The position numbers and the translations under genes were made by a program. From assembly GCA_965247125.1 (NCBI GenBank), contig CBDFGO010000002.1:1-64000 (forward strand): a stretch of DNA of 64,000 nt, given 5' to 3'. The notes beneath the pieces are model-generated. The model saw only the letters and a program-made list of their open reading frames with translations. It was not told the DNA's origin and searched no databases. Shown here in pieces: positions 30,473-40,361 of this stretch. Numbering within the stretch: the stretch's first letter is position 1; the number at the start of each line of letters is the position of its first letter. The stretch is from CALBJU01 sp965247125 (GTDB lineage: Bacteria > Bacteroidota > Rhodothermia > Rhodothermales > UBA10348).

Positions 30473-33310
30473 CTATTCGTACCTCAACGAATCCACGGGA
30501 TTTGCGAGAGAGGCCCTCAGCGCTTGTCCACCTACAGAGATCACGACGAGGACCAGTGCAACGAAACCGGTGAGGACAAATGTGCCAGCGCCGATTTCAG
30601 TCCGGAAGGCGAAGTTTTCAAGCCATTTGTTCATCAGGATATACCCCAGCGGCCAGGCGATAACGTTACCAATGAGGAGCAGCCACAGGAAATGTCTCGA
30701 CAGCAGCTGAACGATGTTCTGAACCGAAGCCCCCAGAGTCTTTCGTACGCCTATTTCTTTGGTTCTAACTTCTGCCATGTACGCCGCAAGGCCAAACAGA
30801 CCAAGACAGGCGATGATGATAGCCAGAGTAGCGAAGAATCCAAAGGCTCTGGCAAGCCGGTTCTCCGCTTCGAACAGTCTCGCAAAATCATCGTCCAGAA
30901 AGGAATAGTTGAGCGCTTCATCGGGTATGAACTCCCTCCATGTGCTCTCTATCGACGCGAGAGTTGCCTGCAAGTCGCCGGATTGGATACGTATGATGAT
31001 ATTGGGATATACCCAGAGCGGGCCCGCAACGAAGAAAAAGGTCGGCTGAATAGATGTGTGCATATCGGCGTACTGAAAGTTCTTCACTACCCCTACGATC
31101 GGCGGATTTGCTCCACGCCCCGGTGGCTGATACCCTCCCGCTATAATCAGGTCATTTGCGGTGCTGCCAATGGGATCCCCAGACCCAAACAGCTCGGCAG
31201 CCGCTTCGTTGATCAGGAGGGATGCCCACGGCCCATCGTCATCCCTCATATTGCGGCCGGCAGCGAGTTCCAGCTGTAGCGTCTCTACAAAATCAGTGTC
31301 AATGTATGCCACTTGTATGATCAGCTCGTCCATTATTGAAGCACTGGCCGGTTTAACCTTCATTTCATTTCCCGGATACCTTCCCGGTATTGCTTGCGAA
31401 TTTGAGACTCGCTGTACGCCCCCTATCTGGAGGAGCTGCTGTTCGAAGGTGCGAACACGACTCGCTGTCCCAGCGGAATAGTGTTCGAGCACTCCCTTGG
31501 AATCTTCGACTACTTGCCATTGCTGACCACCGTTCAGAGACAGAAAATCATCCACGTCGTACCCAGATTTGTCCAAGTTCCTTCTGAAGGAAGCTGCTTC
31601 CGTTCGCGCGAAGGAAGAGTATATGTCCTGTACTACTATAATCTGGTCACCGTCGAATCCCAGGTCTTTGTCTCGCATGAATGAAAGTTGGCTTTGGACC
31701 ACGACAGTAGCTACAATGAGAAGAACCGTGATCAGGAACTGAAAGACCACGAGGCCATCGCGAAGAGATACTCCCCGGACTCGGCCTCGCCGCGCTCCGG
31801 TGAAGAGATCAATGGGGCGAAAGGCAGACAGAAAAAAGGCAGGGTAGCTACCGGCAAGGACACCGACGGTTAAGGCCAGGATGATCAGACCGGGCACGAG
31901 GTACACGTTTTTAAGCAACTCGAAAGCTATTTCGGTACCCATGAACGCGTTAAAAGCCGGAAGAAGAAGCGCAACAAGGACACAGGCGACCAGAAGCGAA
32001 AGCAGGCTGATAATCACCGACTCCAGAAGAAACTGTTGCATGAGTTGCGTTCGAGAGGATCCGACCACCTTACGAACGCCAACCTCTTTCAAGCGCCTCG
32101 AAGACCGAGCCGTCGCAAGATTCATGAAATTGACGCATGCAAGAATGAGAATGAAAAACGCAATAATGGAGAAGAGATTGATGCTCGTTGAACTCGCTTG
32201 ACGCTCGAAAGCACCCTCGTATTGCGTATCCCAATGCACGTCTTTGAGAGGTTGCAGATGCAGTTTCCAGCCGCCCCTTGAGTTTTTGATATCCTCCCAG
32301 GACGTGCCGTATCGCGCTTCCACTCTCGGGCCGATATGTCTCTCCACGTATGCTGGAAACTTTGCTTCGAGCCTCTCTGGGGGATAATCTTCCGGCAAGA
32401 CGATATACGTGTACCAGCTCCCCCAGGAAGCGGTCGTTAAAGTTGTGCTGGGTCCAGGTTCCCACCGGTCGAGAAAATCAAATCGAAAGTGGGAATTTTC
32501 CGGCATATCTCTGGCTATTGCCGTCACCGTCATGTCATAGGAACTAAGCCACGGTCCCGTAAGGGTGAGAGTCTCGCCTATAGGATCCTTTCCCCCGAAT
32601 ATTTTAGTCGCCATCGATTCGCTGATGACGAAGGATGTAGTAGTCGGGAAAGGATCATCTGAGTTGCCGCGAATAATTTCAATGTCAAACAACTCCAAGA
32701 TTGATCGATCCACTGCAAACTGGCGTCCCTCGCGCGCAAGTGGCTTATTCAGTTTGAACAGCTTGTCGCCATATTGAAGTGTCTTCTCGCCTCCGTGGGA
32801 AATTCTCGTAGCCAGGCTTACTTCAGGGAAATTATCCAACAAGCTTTGCGCAAGACCCGATCCAACCGTTGCGGTTGACCTTTCCATATTCGGAAAATTG
32901 ATGTCCTGAACCACCCGATATATCCTATCAGCCTTCGAGAGACTGGTATCGAAACTGTATTCGTGCTGGACGTAGAGTAGCGCCAGTACGCTCAGCGCGA
33001 TGCCGACAGAAAGGCCTGTGATATTGAGAATTGCGTAGCCCGATTGAGTTCGAAGCGTACGCAGAACAGTCTTGAGCTGATTTTTTAGCATCACAGTACC
33101 CCAGTACACGGTTCCAAACAGAAAAAACGGAAAAGATCGAAAAAGCTGGCCCCAGTACCAGAGGCGAGCCCAGCGCGAGCCACCATTTGCTTGCATTCGT
33201 GCGTAGGTCTCCTCAAGGTCCCCCAGAACCTCATCGGCTCGCACCTCGTGGAGCGATCTCTCGAAGATCCAGCGAGCCAGTCGTGGTGGTTTGGCGTCTT
33301 GGTTTTTCAT
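30473..33310 (-). CDS. FtsX/MacB-like ABC transporter permease, large double-unit form
   Basis: This is a 945-aa protein. An N-terminal extra piece (~1-75, LARWIFERSLHEVRADEVLGDLEETY) is typical of permeases paired with PadR regulators. Then come two FtsX units: helix ~90-112 with a periplasmic MacB-PCD domain and three helices (~385-520), and a second periplasmic domain with three helices (~790-930). RRLKEVGVRKVVGSSR and TKEIGVRKTLGAS are the conserved cytoplasmic loops. The start overlaps the PadR stop (ATGA). The ATPase is not adjacent. It probably exports a lipid, peptide or drug. Confidence 0.9.
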   Translation of the reverse strand: MKNQDAKPPRLARWIFERSLHEVRADEVLGDLEETYARMQANGGSRWARLWYWGQLFRSFPFFLFGTVYWGTVMLKNQLKTVLRTLRTQSGYAILNITGLSVGIALSVLALLYVQHEYSFDTSLSKADRIYRVVQDINFPNMERSTATVGSGLAQSLLDNFPEVSLATRISHGGEKTLQYGDKLFKLNKPLAREGRQFAVDRSILELFDIEIIRGNSDDPFPTTTSFVISESMATKIFGGKDPIGETLTLTGPWLSSYDMTVTAIARDMPENSHFRFDFLDRWEPGPSTTLTTASWGSWYTYIVLPEDYPPERLEAKFPAYVERHIGPRVEARYGTSWEDIKNSRGGWKLHLQPLKDVHWDTQYEGAFERQASSTSINLFSIIAFFILILACVNFMNLATARSSRRLKEVGVRKVVGSSRTQLMQQFLLESVIISLLSLLVACVLVALLLPAFNAFMGTEIAFELLKNVYLVPGLIILALTVGVLAGSYPAFFLSAFRPIDLFTGARRGRVRGVSLRDGLVVFQFLITVLLIVATVVVQSQLSFMRDKDLGFDGDQIIVVQDIYSSFARTEAASFRRNLDKSGYDVDDFLSLNGGQQWQVVEDSKGVLEHYSAGTASRVRTFEQQLLQIGGVQRVSNSQAIPGRYPGNEMKVKPASASIMDELIIQVAYIDTDFVETLQLELAAGRNMRDDDGPWASLLINEAAAELFGSGDPIGSTANDLIIAGGYQPPGRGANPPIVGVVKNFQYADMHTSIQPTFFFVAGPLWVYPNIIIRIQSGDLQATLASIESTWREFIPDEALNYSFLDDDFARLFEAENRLARAFGFFATLAIIIACLGLFGLAAYMAEVRTKEIGVRKTLGASVQNIVQLLSRHFLWLLLIGNVIAWPLGYILMNKWLENFAFRTEIGAGTFVLTGFVALVLVVISVGGQALRASLANPVDSLRYE

Positions 33311-33636
33311 TTCGTGCTGGAAAGACCCATCAGCGATGGGCCTTTCCAGAGAGCATCCTGAACACTTCGGATCTTGAGCAGCGCTGCCTTGCCCTCTGAT
33401 GTGAGTTCATAGAAACGCTTGCTTCGTCCGCCTCGTTGCGGCGTCGGATCTCCTTTGAACGATCTGACATACCCCTTGTGCGCCAGGCGGTCAAGCGGGA
33501 TGTAAATGGCCCCAATGGACCAATTGTAATCCGAAACATTGGAGAGATGATCTCGAATGGAACCGCCGTAGGCGTTTTCCTGAAGATTCCAGATAGAGAG
33601 GAGGATGAGCTCCTCGGTGCGGGAGAGAAAAGTCAT
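33307..33636 (-). CDS. PadR-family transcriptional regulator
   Basis: This is a 109-aa protein from the ATG at 33636 (MTFLSRTEELILLSIW); the frame extends further but the added part is not PadR-like. The winged-helix pattern is standard: LLSIWNLQENAYGGSIRDHLS, the WSIGAIYIPLDRLAHKGYV recognition and wing region, and RFYELTSEGKAAL. It overlaps the permease gene by 4 bases, so it most likely controls that gene. Confidence 0.92.
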   Translation of the reverse strand: MTFLSRTEELILLSIWNLQENAYGGSIRDHLSNVSDYNWSIGAIYIPLDRLAHKGYVRSFKGDPTPQRGGRSKRFYELTSEGKAALLKIRSVQDALWKGPSLMGLSSTK

Positions 33637-33814
33637 CTGGTCGATGATTTGTTTGCGGGAGACTTGCTTTAACTCATATAGTAATAATTCTAGAACATAT
33701 ATGAAAGGCTGGGGGGAAATCAATCGTTGGCGCGGCCTCTCTAGTCAGGCCAGGCTCCGTCGGATGACATGCCTCGGTCCGACTAGTGCGGGATCAGACC
33801 CCTGCGGGCACTGA

Positions 33815-36718
33815 TTACCTCCGCTCGGTCACTTTCAGTTCACCAGTCGATTCCGCGCCCCGCATCTGTACCCTGACCGAATACGTGCTTGCGGGTAAAT
33901 ACCGTTTACCGGTATCACTTAGTTCGACACTCTCTTCCAGATGCTCTGCCCCTTCCTCCGAGACGGTAAGATCGTAGGTCACATAATTCAGGCCCGAGGC
34001 CAGATCCGCTTCAAATTCAGATAATGTGTTACCCTCTTCGTCGGTGACAGTCACCGTGGCTGAACCAGCCCGTGCAATCCAGAGCGTCAGTGTTGTCTCT
34101 GGCTCGGTGGGAGTCGAATACGGTGTCCGCTTCACACCCCAGTTCGCGTTGAATCGGACACTTGGGATGTCGAATACGTGGACTGCCGAAGACATCAGCT
34201 CATCATCGAGTTGCTGCATTACCGACAGGTCCGCCAGATATATCGAGCGACCGTGCGTTCCGATCAGCAGATCCTTATCGCGCGCTTGGATTTTCAGGTC
34301 ATGGACGGGTGCGTTGGCCATTTCAGAGGCGAGCCCGACGAAGTGTTGTCCCCCATTGAGGGAAGCGTACACGGCGTGATCCGTGCCTACGAAGAGCAGA
34401 TTTTCGTTTTCAGGATCCTCGATGATGACGTTTACCGGTTCGCCGGGGAGATCTGTTCCAATTCGTGTCCATGTGGCCCGAAAGTCATCGGACCGGAACA
34501 CATAGGAATCGAAGTGATCCCATCGATAGCCGTTCAGTGTGACGTAGACCCTGGATTCTGAGTGATTTGAGGCTGCAACCCGGCTGACCCACAGGTTCTG
34601 GGGGAGGGATTCGTCGATCCGGGTCCAACTTACACCGCCATCCCGGGTCACGTGAATCATCCCGTCATCAGAGCCGGTGTAGATCAGTCCAAACGTGAGC
34701 GGAGATTCATCGATCGCAGTGAGAGTCCCATAAGGCACATCACCGGGCTGGCCACCGTGGGTTAGGTCACCAGAAATCGGCTCCAGATCTTCTCCCTGGT
34801 TCATTGAGCGGAATAACCGGTTCGCACCATAGTAGAAAATATCCTGGTTATGTGGGGATAACAGGATCGGGGCCTGCCAGTTGTATCGAAGGGGTTTATC
34901 GCCCAGATCATGGCGCGGGCGAATCGAGATTCGCTCCCCCGTCGTCCGATTCAATCGGCTATAAAAACCGAACTGCGACCCGAAATACGCTATATCGTTT
35001 GTGCGCGTATCTACGGCAACCTGCATCCCGTCGCCTCCACCCAGCCGGTCGTAGGGATAATCTCCTCCTGAGTACCATCCGTAACTGGCCTGATACGTGT
35101 GAGGCCCTGCCCACACGCCATTATCCTGGAGGCCTCCGTACACATTGTACGATTCGGCGTTGTCGACCTGGATGAAGTAGAATTGGCCCACGGCCGGGAT
35201 ATTGAGCTTCGACCAAGTCTCCCCTGCGTCGTACGAAATGTTGAGACCGCCATCGTTGCCCTTGATGATGTGGCCCGGGCGATTGGGATTCAGCCAGAGC
35301 GCCTGATGATCGCCGTGGACGTGGGAGGCGCCCATCGATGACCATGTCGATCCACCGTCATCGGATCGGATGATAGGGACACCCATCGCGTAGACCTGAT
35401 CAGGATTGTCCGGTGCCACACGTATCTCGCCGAAATAGTAGCCAGACGAATTGTAGACGCCATCCAGATACTCTTCGTGTGCTCGGGTCCATGTGGCACC
35501 CGCATCGTCAGAGCGATAGACTTCGAGTCCGATGACTGGCGTATTGAAGAGCTGGGAATTGGCGTTGTCGACGAAGTCCACCAGTGCAAAAGGCTGAATA
35601 GTCCCATTTTCAACCATCCCTTTGACCGCCATCAGGTCGTAACGACTGGGAAAGTTTTCCCGCTCCAGGTAGCCTTCAATCTCTACGTCTTCGAGACGTA
35701 AAAACTCTCGGGAGCTCATGCCCCTGAGGTCAGCGCGCGTCAATCCTTCCTCTTCGTCCTCTTCTTCTTCCAAGTCGCGTCTGTTCTGATTGTCTACTGA
35801 CGCATAAACGATGTTCGAGTCGCCTGCGAAGATCGATATTCCGATGCGCCCCACCCCGTCGCCCGTTGGAAATCCATTTCCATCGATCCGATTCCAGGTC
35901 GAACCACCGTCCGTGCTTTTGTATATACCGGAGCCTTCACCACTCTCGACGAAATTCCACGCTCTACGCTGACGCTCCCACATCGCGGCGTACAGGATAT
36001 CAGGATTGTTGGGGTCGATGACAAGATCGATAGCGCCCGACGTGTCATTCACGAACAGCGTGCGTGTCCAGTTTTCACCACCGTCGGTTGATTTGAACAC
36101 CCCGCGATTTTCATTTGGCGAGTAGAGAGACCCGACCGAAGCGACCCATATTGTATTGGAATCGCCCGGATGGAGCAAAATACGACCGGTTCTGTGCGTG
36201 CCTGCGAGGCCTATGTGGGCCCAGCTCTCACCCCAGTCGGTACTGCGATACAAGCCATCTCCGGCATAGGAAGATCGGCTGGAGTTGTTTTCCCCGGTCC
36301 CAACCCAGATCGTTCCAGTATCCCAGTCCACGGCGATGTCTCCGATGGTCATCACGCCTTCATGGTCGAACAGTGGGTCGAAGGACTGCCCGTTATTCCA
36401 GGTAATCCAGAGACCGCCCGACGCGTAAGCGACAACGAAATGAGTCGGATCAGCCTCATGAGCGTCGATATCGACCACGCGACCGCTCATGATCGCCGGA
36501 CCGATATTGCTGACAGGAACGCGGGCCAGAGGGGAGTTTTCAAACAGACTCAGCCGCTGCTCGAAAGCTGCGCGTCTGGCGTCGGCCGAAGTGGCCTCGT
36601 GCAAGCTGTTCATGACCGGCTCCTGATTTACCCGCTGCGCCAGCGTGAGGTCTGGAGTCAATAGCAGGACGAGGGCGACGACGAAACAGGCCCGGAAGAT
36701 TCGGTTGTCGAAGGTCAT
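33815..36718 (-). CDS. Secreted BNR/sortilin-like beta-propeller protein
   Basis: This is a 967-aa protein with a signal peptide (~1-27, ending TLAQ). Many Asp-box repeats of the form S(T/D)DGG..W are spread over ~100-750 (e.g. YRSTDWGESW, FKSTDGGENW, YKSTDGGSTW, YRSDDAGATW), as in VPS10/BNR-repeat propellers. A Ser/Glu-rich insert (LEEEEDEEEG) lies near residue 320. The C-terminal ~110 residues form a beta domain without the canonical T9SS ending. Such proteins are common in marine Bacteroidota and their role is poorly known; glycan or protein binding is likely. Confidence 0.85.
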   Translation of the reverse strand: MTFDNRIFRACFVVALVLLLTPDLTLAQRVNQEPVMNSLHEATSADARRAAFEQRLSLFENSPLARVPVSNIGPAIMSGRVVDIDAHEADPTHFVVAYASGGLWITWNNGQSFDPLFDHEGVMTIGDIAVDWDTGTIWVGTGENNSSRSSYAGDGLYRSTDWGESWAHIGLAGTHRTGRILLHPGDSNTIWVASVGSLYSPNENRGVFKSTDGGENWTRTLFVNDTSGAIDLVIDPNNPDILYAAMWERQRRAWNFVESGEGSGIYKSTDGGSTWNRIDGNGFPTGDGVGRIGISIFAGDSNIVYASVDNQNRRDLEEEEDEEEGLTRADLRGMSSREFLRLEDVEIEGYLERENFPSRYDLMAVKGMVENGTIQPFALVDFVDNANSQLFNTPVIGLEVYRSDDAGATWTRAHEEYLDGVYNSSGYYFGEIRVAPDNPDQVYAMGVPIIRSDDGGSTWSSMGASHVHGDHQALWLNPNRPGHIIKGNDGGLNISYDAGETWSKLNIPAVGQFYFIQVDNAESYNVYGGLQDNGVWAGPHTYQASYGWYSGGDYPYDRLGGGDGMQVAVDTRTNDIAYFGSQFGFYSRLNRTTGERISIRPRHDLGDKPLRYNWQAPILLSPHNQDIFYYGANRLFRSMNQGEDLEPISGDLTHGGQPGDVPYGTLTAIDESPLTFGLIYTGSDDGMIHVTRDGGVSWTRIDESLPQNLWVSRVAASNHSESRVYVTLNGYRWDHFDSYVFRSDDFRATWTRIGTDLPGEPVNVIIEDPENENLLFVGTDHAVYASLNGGQHFVGLASEMANAPVHDLKIQARDKDLLIGTHGRSIYLADLSVMQQLDDELMSSAVHVFDIPSVRFNANWGVKRTPYSTPTEPETTLTLWIARAGSATVTVTDEEGNTLSEFEADLASGLNYVTYDLTVSEEGAEHLEESVELSDTGKRYLPASTYSVRVQMRGAESTGELKVTERR

Positions 36719-36873
36719 TTCTTATGGTGGGTTGAGCAGAATTGGAGAGTATCGAGGCAATGTAAGTTGAAATTGGATTATGTGCGTTCACGCTCTAACC
36801 GTGCCGGAACAGCTCGATGATGGGACTTTGTCGGGGATTCAGTACGTTCTAGGGCCTCACCAAATCCACCATT

Positions 36874-38283
36874 ATGGACGCTACACTTATCATCGGTGAA
36901 GAGCGAGAGCTCACCTCAAAGAGGATAGAGGTCCGAAATGCGTTCGACAACGCACAGGTAGGATCTCTCTCCGTTGCCGACCCGGCTCACACCGAGCTGG
37001 CAATCAGCATTGCAAAGGCCGCCTCGAGAACCGCCTTTCCGGTTCATGAGCGGGTCACTGCTCTCTACGCTGCAGCGGACATTCTCGATAGCCACGCCGA
37101 TGAAATAGCTCTTCTGCTGGCTCAGGAGGGTAGTAAGACAATCACTGAAGCGATGAGGGAGCCCGTCCGAGCTGCCGAAATTTTTCGCATGTCCGCTGAC
37201 GTGGCCCGCACCCTTTCGGGCGAAACCTTGCCGTTCGATGCCCGGCCCGGGTCGGAGTCTCGCGTGGGATATTATGTCCGGAAGCCTCTTGGTGTGATTG
37301 CGTGCATCCTTCCATTCAACGATCCTGTCGCGCTCATTGCTCACAAGGTTGGACCCGCGATTGCCGGCGGGAATGCTGTCATTGTGAAGCCCGACCCCTC
37401 CTCTTCCCTTTCCGTCGTAGGAACATGCGAGCTTCTACTCGAGGCCGGCATTCCCGCCGGCAGACTGAATGTGCTGACGGGTGGAGCCGATGTTGGAGAG
37501 GCGCTGGTCAGGCACGATGATGTTCGGATGATCTCTTTCACGGGCGGCCAAAAGACGGGCGAAGCCATAACGCGGGGCGCCGGAATCAAGCGGCTGTCGC
37601 TGGAACTGGGATCCAATTCACCCGTGATCATCCATTCAGATGCGCGTCTCGACGCTGCGGTGCAGGCCGTCGTCGACGGTGCATTTGCACAGGCGGGACA
37701 GAACTGCATCGGTGTGCAGCGTGTTTTCGTCCATGAATCGGTGTATGAATCGTTCCGGGACGGTCTCTGTGCCCACACCGCGTTGCTGAACGCCGGTCAC
37801 TCCCTGGACCCCGACGTCGATGTCTGCCAGATGATTCGAGTGGAAGAGGCGGACCGCGTGAAGTCCTGGATCGATGATGCCGTCGCCGCTGGTGCTCGTG
37901 TGCTCACGGGTGGTACGCAGACTGGATCCGTCATCGCGCCCACCGTGATGGAGGCCATTCCTGTCAGCGCTCGACTGGCCTGCGAAGAAGTGTATGGCCC
38001 CGTCCTGGGATTATACCCGTACTCCACGCTCGAAGAGGCGGTCGATCGGGCAAACGATGTCGACGTGGGTCTGCATGGAGCGGTGTTCACCGAGAGCCTT
38101 CGCGACGCTTTTTACGTGGCCGAACATCTGGAGGTTGGAGCCGTCATCGTGAATGATTCGACGGATTACAGGCTCGACACGATGCCCTTTGGAGGGACCA
38201 AGAAGAGCGGAGTCGGGCGAGAGGGTGTGCGTTTTGCGGGCGAGGAGATGACGGAGACCCGAGTGGTCTGTTTCAATCTCTAA
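36874..38283 (+). CDS. Aldehyde dehydrogenase family protein
   Basis: This is a 469-aa NAD(P)-dependent enzyme. Catalytic Cys278 lies in QAGQNCIGVQR, general-base Glu244 in LSLELGSNSP, and Asn149 of the oxyanion site in PFNDP. SFTGGQKTG is the cofactor loop. The motif variants (PFND, GSNSP) fit the glyceraldehyde-3-phosphate/lactaldehyde/phosphonoacetaldehyde-type ALDHs. It is convergent with the truncated PLP-dehydratase gene that marks the island boundary. The exact substrate cannot be fixed from sequence. Confidence 0.9.
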   Translation: MDATLIIGEERELTSKRIEVRNAFDNAQVGSLSVADPAHTELAISIAKAASRTAFPVHERVTALYAAADILDSHADEIALLLAQEGSKTITEAMREPVRAAEIFRMSADVARTLSGETLPFDARPGSESRVGYYVRKPLGVIACILPFNDPVALIAHKVGPAIAGGNAVIVKPDPSSSLSVVGTCELLLEAGIPAGRLNVLTGGADVGEALVRHDDVRMISFTGGQKTGEAITRGAGIKRLSLELGSNSPVIIHSDARLDAAVQAVVDGAFAQAGQNCIGVQRVFVHESVYESFRDGLCAHTALLNAGHSLDPDVDVCQMIRVEEADRVKSWIDDAVAAGARVLTGGTQTGSVIAPTVMEAIPVSARLACEEVYGPVLGLYPYSTLEEAVDRANDVDVGLHGAVFTESLRDAFYVAEHLEVGAVIVNDSTDYRLDTMPFGGTKKSGVGREGVRFAGEEMTETRVVCFNL

Positions 38284-38301
38284 AAGTCCTTGGTGCGCTG
38301 C

Positions 38302-38466
38302 TCATTTCTCTGAAAGAACCTCCAGAATCGTTTCGCGGGCCACATTTCGGCCCGATACGAAAATCACAATCGGCCCATCAGGCTTTGGAAAGTCATCGCT
38401 GAGGCACGCCGCGATCGGCACCGCAGAAGATCCTTCGATCAGGATCTGGTGGTGATCTATCATCCA
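38302..38466 (-). pseudogene. 3' remnant of a PLP-dependent threonine dehydratase/serine racemase-like gene
   Basis: The last ~54 codons read MIDHHQILIEGSSAVPIAA ... DGPIVIFVSGRNV, matching the C-terminal segment of threonine dehydratase/serine racemase (ligand loop EGS.A.., then the GG/SGRN strand). Upstream of this (above about 38466) the frame runs into unrelated sequence beside the tyrosine recombinase gene, so the 5' part has been separated by the island. The 5' portion is not elsewhere in the window and would be expected beyond the right edge if integration was clean. Confidence 0.7.
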
Positions 38467-38487
38467 GCCTCCCACACGGAAGTAATG

Positions 38488-38558
38488 GGGGTATCGCCGG
38501 AAATAACGCCTTAAAGGACGATTTTTAAAATTCACCTGGTCAATTCCGGCGATACCCC
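38488..38558. repeat. Inverted repeat beside the island junction
   Basis: GGGGTATCGCCGGAA (38488-38502) is the exact reverse complement of TTCCGGCGATACCCC (38544-38558), with 41 bases between. It lies between the dehydratase break and the recombinase gene and may mark recombinase sites or the element end. Confidence 0.75.
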
Positions 38559-38576
38559 TTGCTTTTCTGGGCAAAA

Positions 38577-38597
38577 AGCGTCACCTATAGCGTCACC
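38577..38597 (+). repeat. Direct repeats upstream of the recombinase gene
   Basis: AGCGTCACC occurs at 38577-38585 and 38589-38597, spaced 12 bases start to start. This is the kind of layout seen for arm-type recombinase binding sites or operators. Function is inferred. Confidence 0.45.
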
Positions 38598-38627
38598 GTA
38601 TCCATCACTCGCTGACGCCAAACCCCC

Positions 38628-39911
38628 GTGGCCAAAGTAACACTGTCCAGGTGGGCCTCCAAAAAGGGCCCCGACGGCCTGGCTCCGATCTGCCTGATCA
38701 TCCGCCATCAGAAGAAGCGTTCCATCCTCGAGCTCAAGATCCGGGTTCTGGAAAAAGACTGGAATAAGAAGCAATCCCAGGTGCGCAAGGGCCACGCGAT
38801 GGAGCGGGAGTTCAACGAGCACCTTTCTGTGTGGCGATCGCGTGCGCAGCGTATGCTAGACCTAGCGATCGTTTCGCGCGAGGGTGTTTCGGCGTCTAAA
38901 ATTATCGGCGATCTGAGGGCCATACAGAGAGCCGAAATGGGCTCTACAGAAACCAAGCAAATCGGCGACGCCGACGATTTTCTGCTCTACTTCCGGCAGC
39001 AGCTCGAGCGCTACGAGGCGCGCCGGCAGTGGGCGACCTTCGAAGCCTACCGAGTCGCCTACAACAAGCTGGCTGCGTTTGTCGAGAGCCGCACTGGCCA
39101 GGCGCATCTTCACTTTGACGACGTTGATGTTCATCTCCTCGAGGACTTTCGCACCCACCTCATCAGCCACTATGGCAATGCAACGAATACGGTTCATAAA
39201 AACCTGACCAGCATCCGGACGATTCTGTACCAGGCAATCCGGGAGGATCGCTTTCCCCAGGAGAGGAATCCGTTCTTCAGGCTGCAACTCAAGAAGAAGA
39301 AAGGCAGTCGGCACTATCCGATATCGATCGAGAAGATTTGGGAGATCGAAGATCTCGACCTGGCCGAGCATCATGACGATGCTCGCAATGCGTTTCTGAT
39401 AGCGTTCTATGAGGGCGGCGTCCGGATCGCAGACGTCATCCAGATGCAGAGCAGCGACATCATCCACGATGGAAACATGTGGGTGGTCGAGTACGACATG
39501 GAGAAAACGGGAAAGCCGTCCGAATCCTTCCCGCTCTGGCCACCGGCCGAGAAGGTGCTCCGCAAATATGGATGGCCAGAGCTCAATCCAGACGACTACA
39601 TTTTTCCTTACTTCCCCAAAGGCATGGTCATCGGGGGCCGGCCGGCCTTTGATCAGCGCAAGAAAAAAACCTCTCTGATCAACAAGCATCTGAAGGCTAT
39701 CCAGCGCATGGTCGGAATCGAAACGCCCCTTACGACGCACGTGGCCAGGCATTCGTTTGGCAGCCGGCTTGACCAGGAAGGTTGGGAGATTCAGGCTATA
39801 CAGCGACTGCTTCGCCACTCCGATCCTCAAACCACTCAGATCTATATAGACTCGATGAGGTCGCGGAGATACGATGACCGGCTCAAGAAGGCGTTGTTAC
39901 CTGAGCGATAG
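38628..39911 (+). CDS. Tyrosine recombinase (island integrase)
   Basis: This 427-aa protein has a GTG start. Residues 1-85 are the arm DNA-binding domain of Bacteroidota integrases (KVTLSRWASKKG...IRVLEKDWNKK). A SAM-like core-binding domain spans ~115-215, and the catalytic domain follows from ~230. All catalytic residues are present: Arg266 (GGVRIADV), His371 and Arg374 (THVARHSFG), His397 (LLRHSDP) and Tyr406 (QIYIDSM). It should integrate and excise the island at the nearby dehydratase site. Its length is full, so it may still be active. Confidence 0.93.
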   Translation: MAKVTLSRWASKKGPDGLAPICLIIRHQKKRSILELKIRVLEKDWNKKQSQVRKGHAMEREFNEHLSVWRSRAQRMLDLAIVSREGVSASKIIGDLRAIQRAEMGSTETKQIGDADDFLLYFRQQLERYEARRQWATFEAYRVAYNKLAAFVESRTGQAHLHFDDVDVHLLEDFRTHLISHYGNATNTVHKNLTSIRTILYQAIREDRFPQERNPFFRLQLKKKKGSRHYPISIEKIWEIEDLDLAEHHDDARNAFLIAFYEGGVRIADVIQMQSSDIIHDGNMWVVEYDMEKTGKPSESFPLWPPAEKVLRKYGWPELNPDDYIFPYFPKGMVIGGRPAFDQRKKKTSLINKHLKAIQRMVGIETPLTTHVARHSFGSRLDQEGWEIQAIQRLLRHSDPQTTQIYIDSMRSRRYDDRLKKALLPER

Positions 39912-39932
39912 TTCCCTGAAACCATGTTGGAC

Positions 39933-40126
39933 AGAGATGGTCCTGATTCATCGGACAGTCTGAACAACAAATAAGGTGGAGTCTTGCGATCTTATCACCC
40001 TCAAGAAAGGCTACAAACGATGAGTCGCAAAAGAAGAAACCACAGCAACACATTCAAAGCGAAAGTAGCGCTGGCGGCGGTCAAAGGAGATCGCACAATG
40101 GCTGAGTTGGCAGACCAGTTCCAGGT
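39933..40126 (+). mobile_element. IS3-family remnant (orfA end)
   Basis: It starts with the same terminus, AGAGATGGTCC, seen at the other IS3 copies here and matches the complete copy (46598-47867, in reverse) through the first ~36 codons of orfA. The match stops at 40126. The lost part includes the rest of orfA and all of orfB. Confidence 0.8.
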
Positions 40127-40145
40127 TCTCATCACGCTGCAATAA
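40020..40145 (+). pseudogene. Truncated IS3 orfA
   Basis: ATG at 40020 encodes MSRKRRNHSNTFKAKVALAA and then the HTH start MAELADQFQV, after which six foreign codons and a stop follow. Only the first half of the HTH of the ~95-aa OrfA remains, so it is not functional. Confidence 0.8.
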
Positions 40146-40151
40146 CTAATG

Positions 40152-40190
40152 AGCCGAGTCGGCATTCGTTGACTCGGCTTATCTTTTTTA
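40152..40190 (+). terminator. Intrinsic terminator just past the IS3 remnant
   Basis: AGCCGAGTC (40152-40160) pairs with GACTCGGCT (40171-40179) and is followed by TATCTTTTTTATT. It probably belonged to a gene whose body has been lost at the IS3 junction. Confidence 0.8.
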
Positions 40191-40361
40191 TTCGTGTCTA
40201 CCCGGATCAGCGTAATGTGACAAGAGCTGTCAGCCCAAAATGCGGCCAACCCGCTACCTCTTCACTCACTGCCGAATTGAAAGCGCCAGGAGTCCAACTA
40301 GAATCGGTCTGAGGATTGTGTGAACACACCTAGGGATTTTCCGGAGGCTCCGTAAAATAAA
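40191..40361. other. Intergenic stretch without a gene
   Basis: It lies between two terminators that face each other. I see no coding frame or RNA in it. Confidence 0.5.

Noticed and set aside
38488..38558. Inverted repeat read as a terminator of the dehydratase or aldehyde dehydrogenase gene
   Set aside because: The 41-base spacer is long, there is no T-run, and the position is upstream of the dehydratase fragment, so a recombination-related role is more likely.
38862..39830. Minus-strand 322-codon open frame
   Set aside because: It is antisense to the tyrosine recombinase, which has all catalytic residues.
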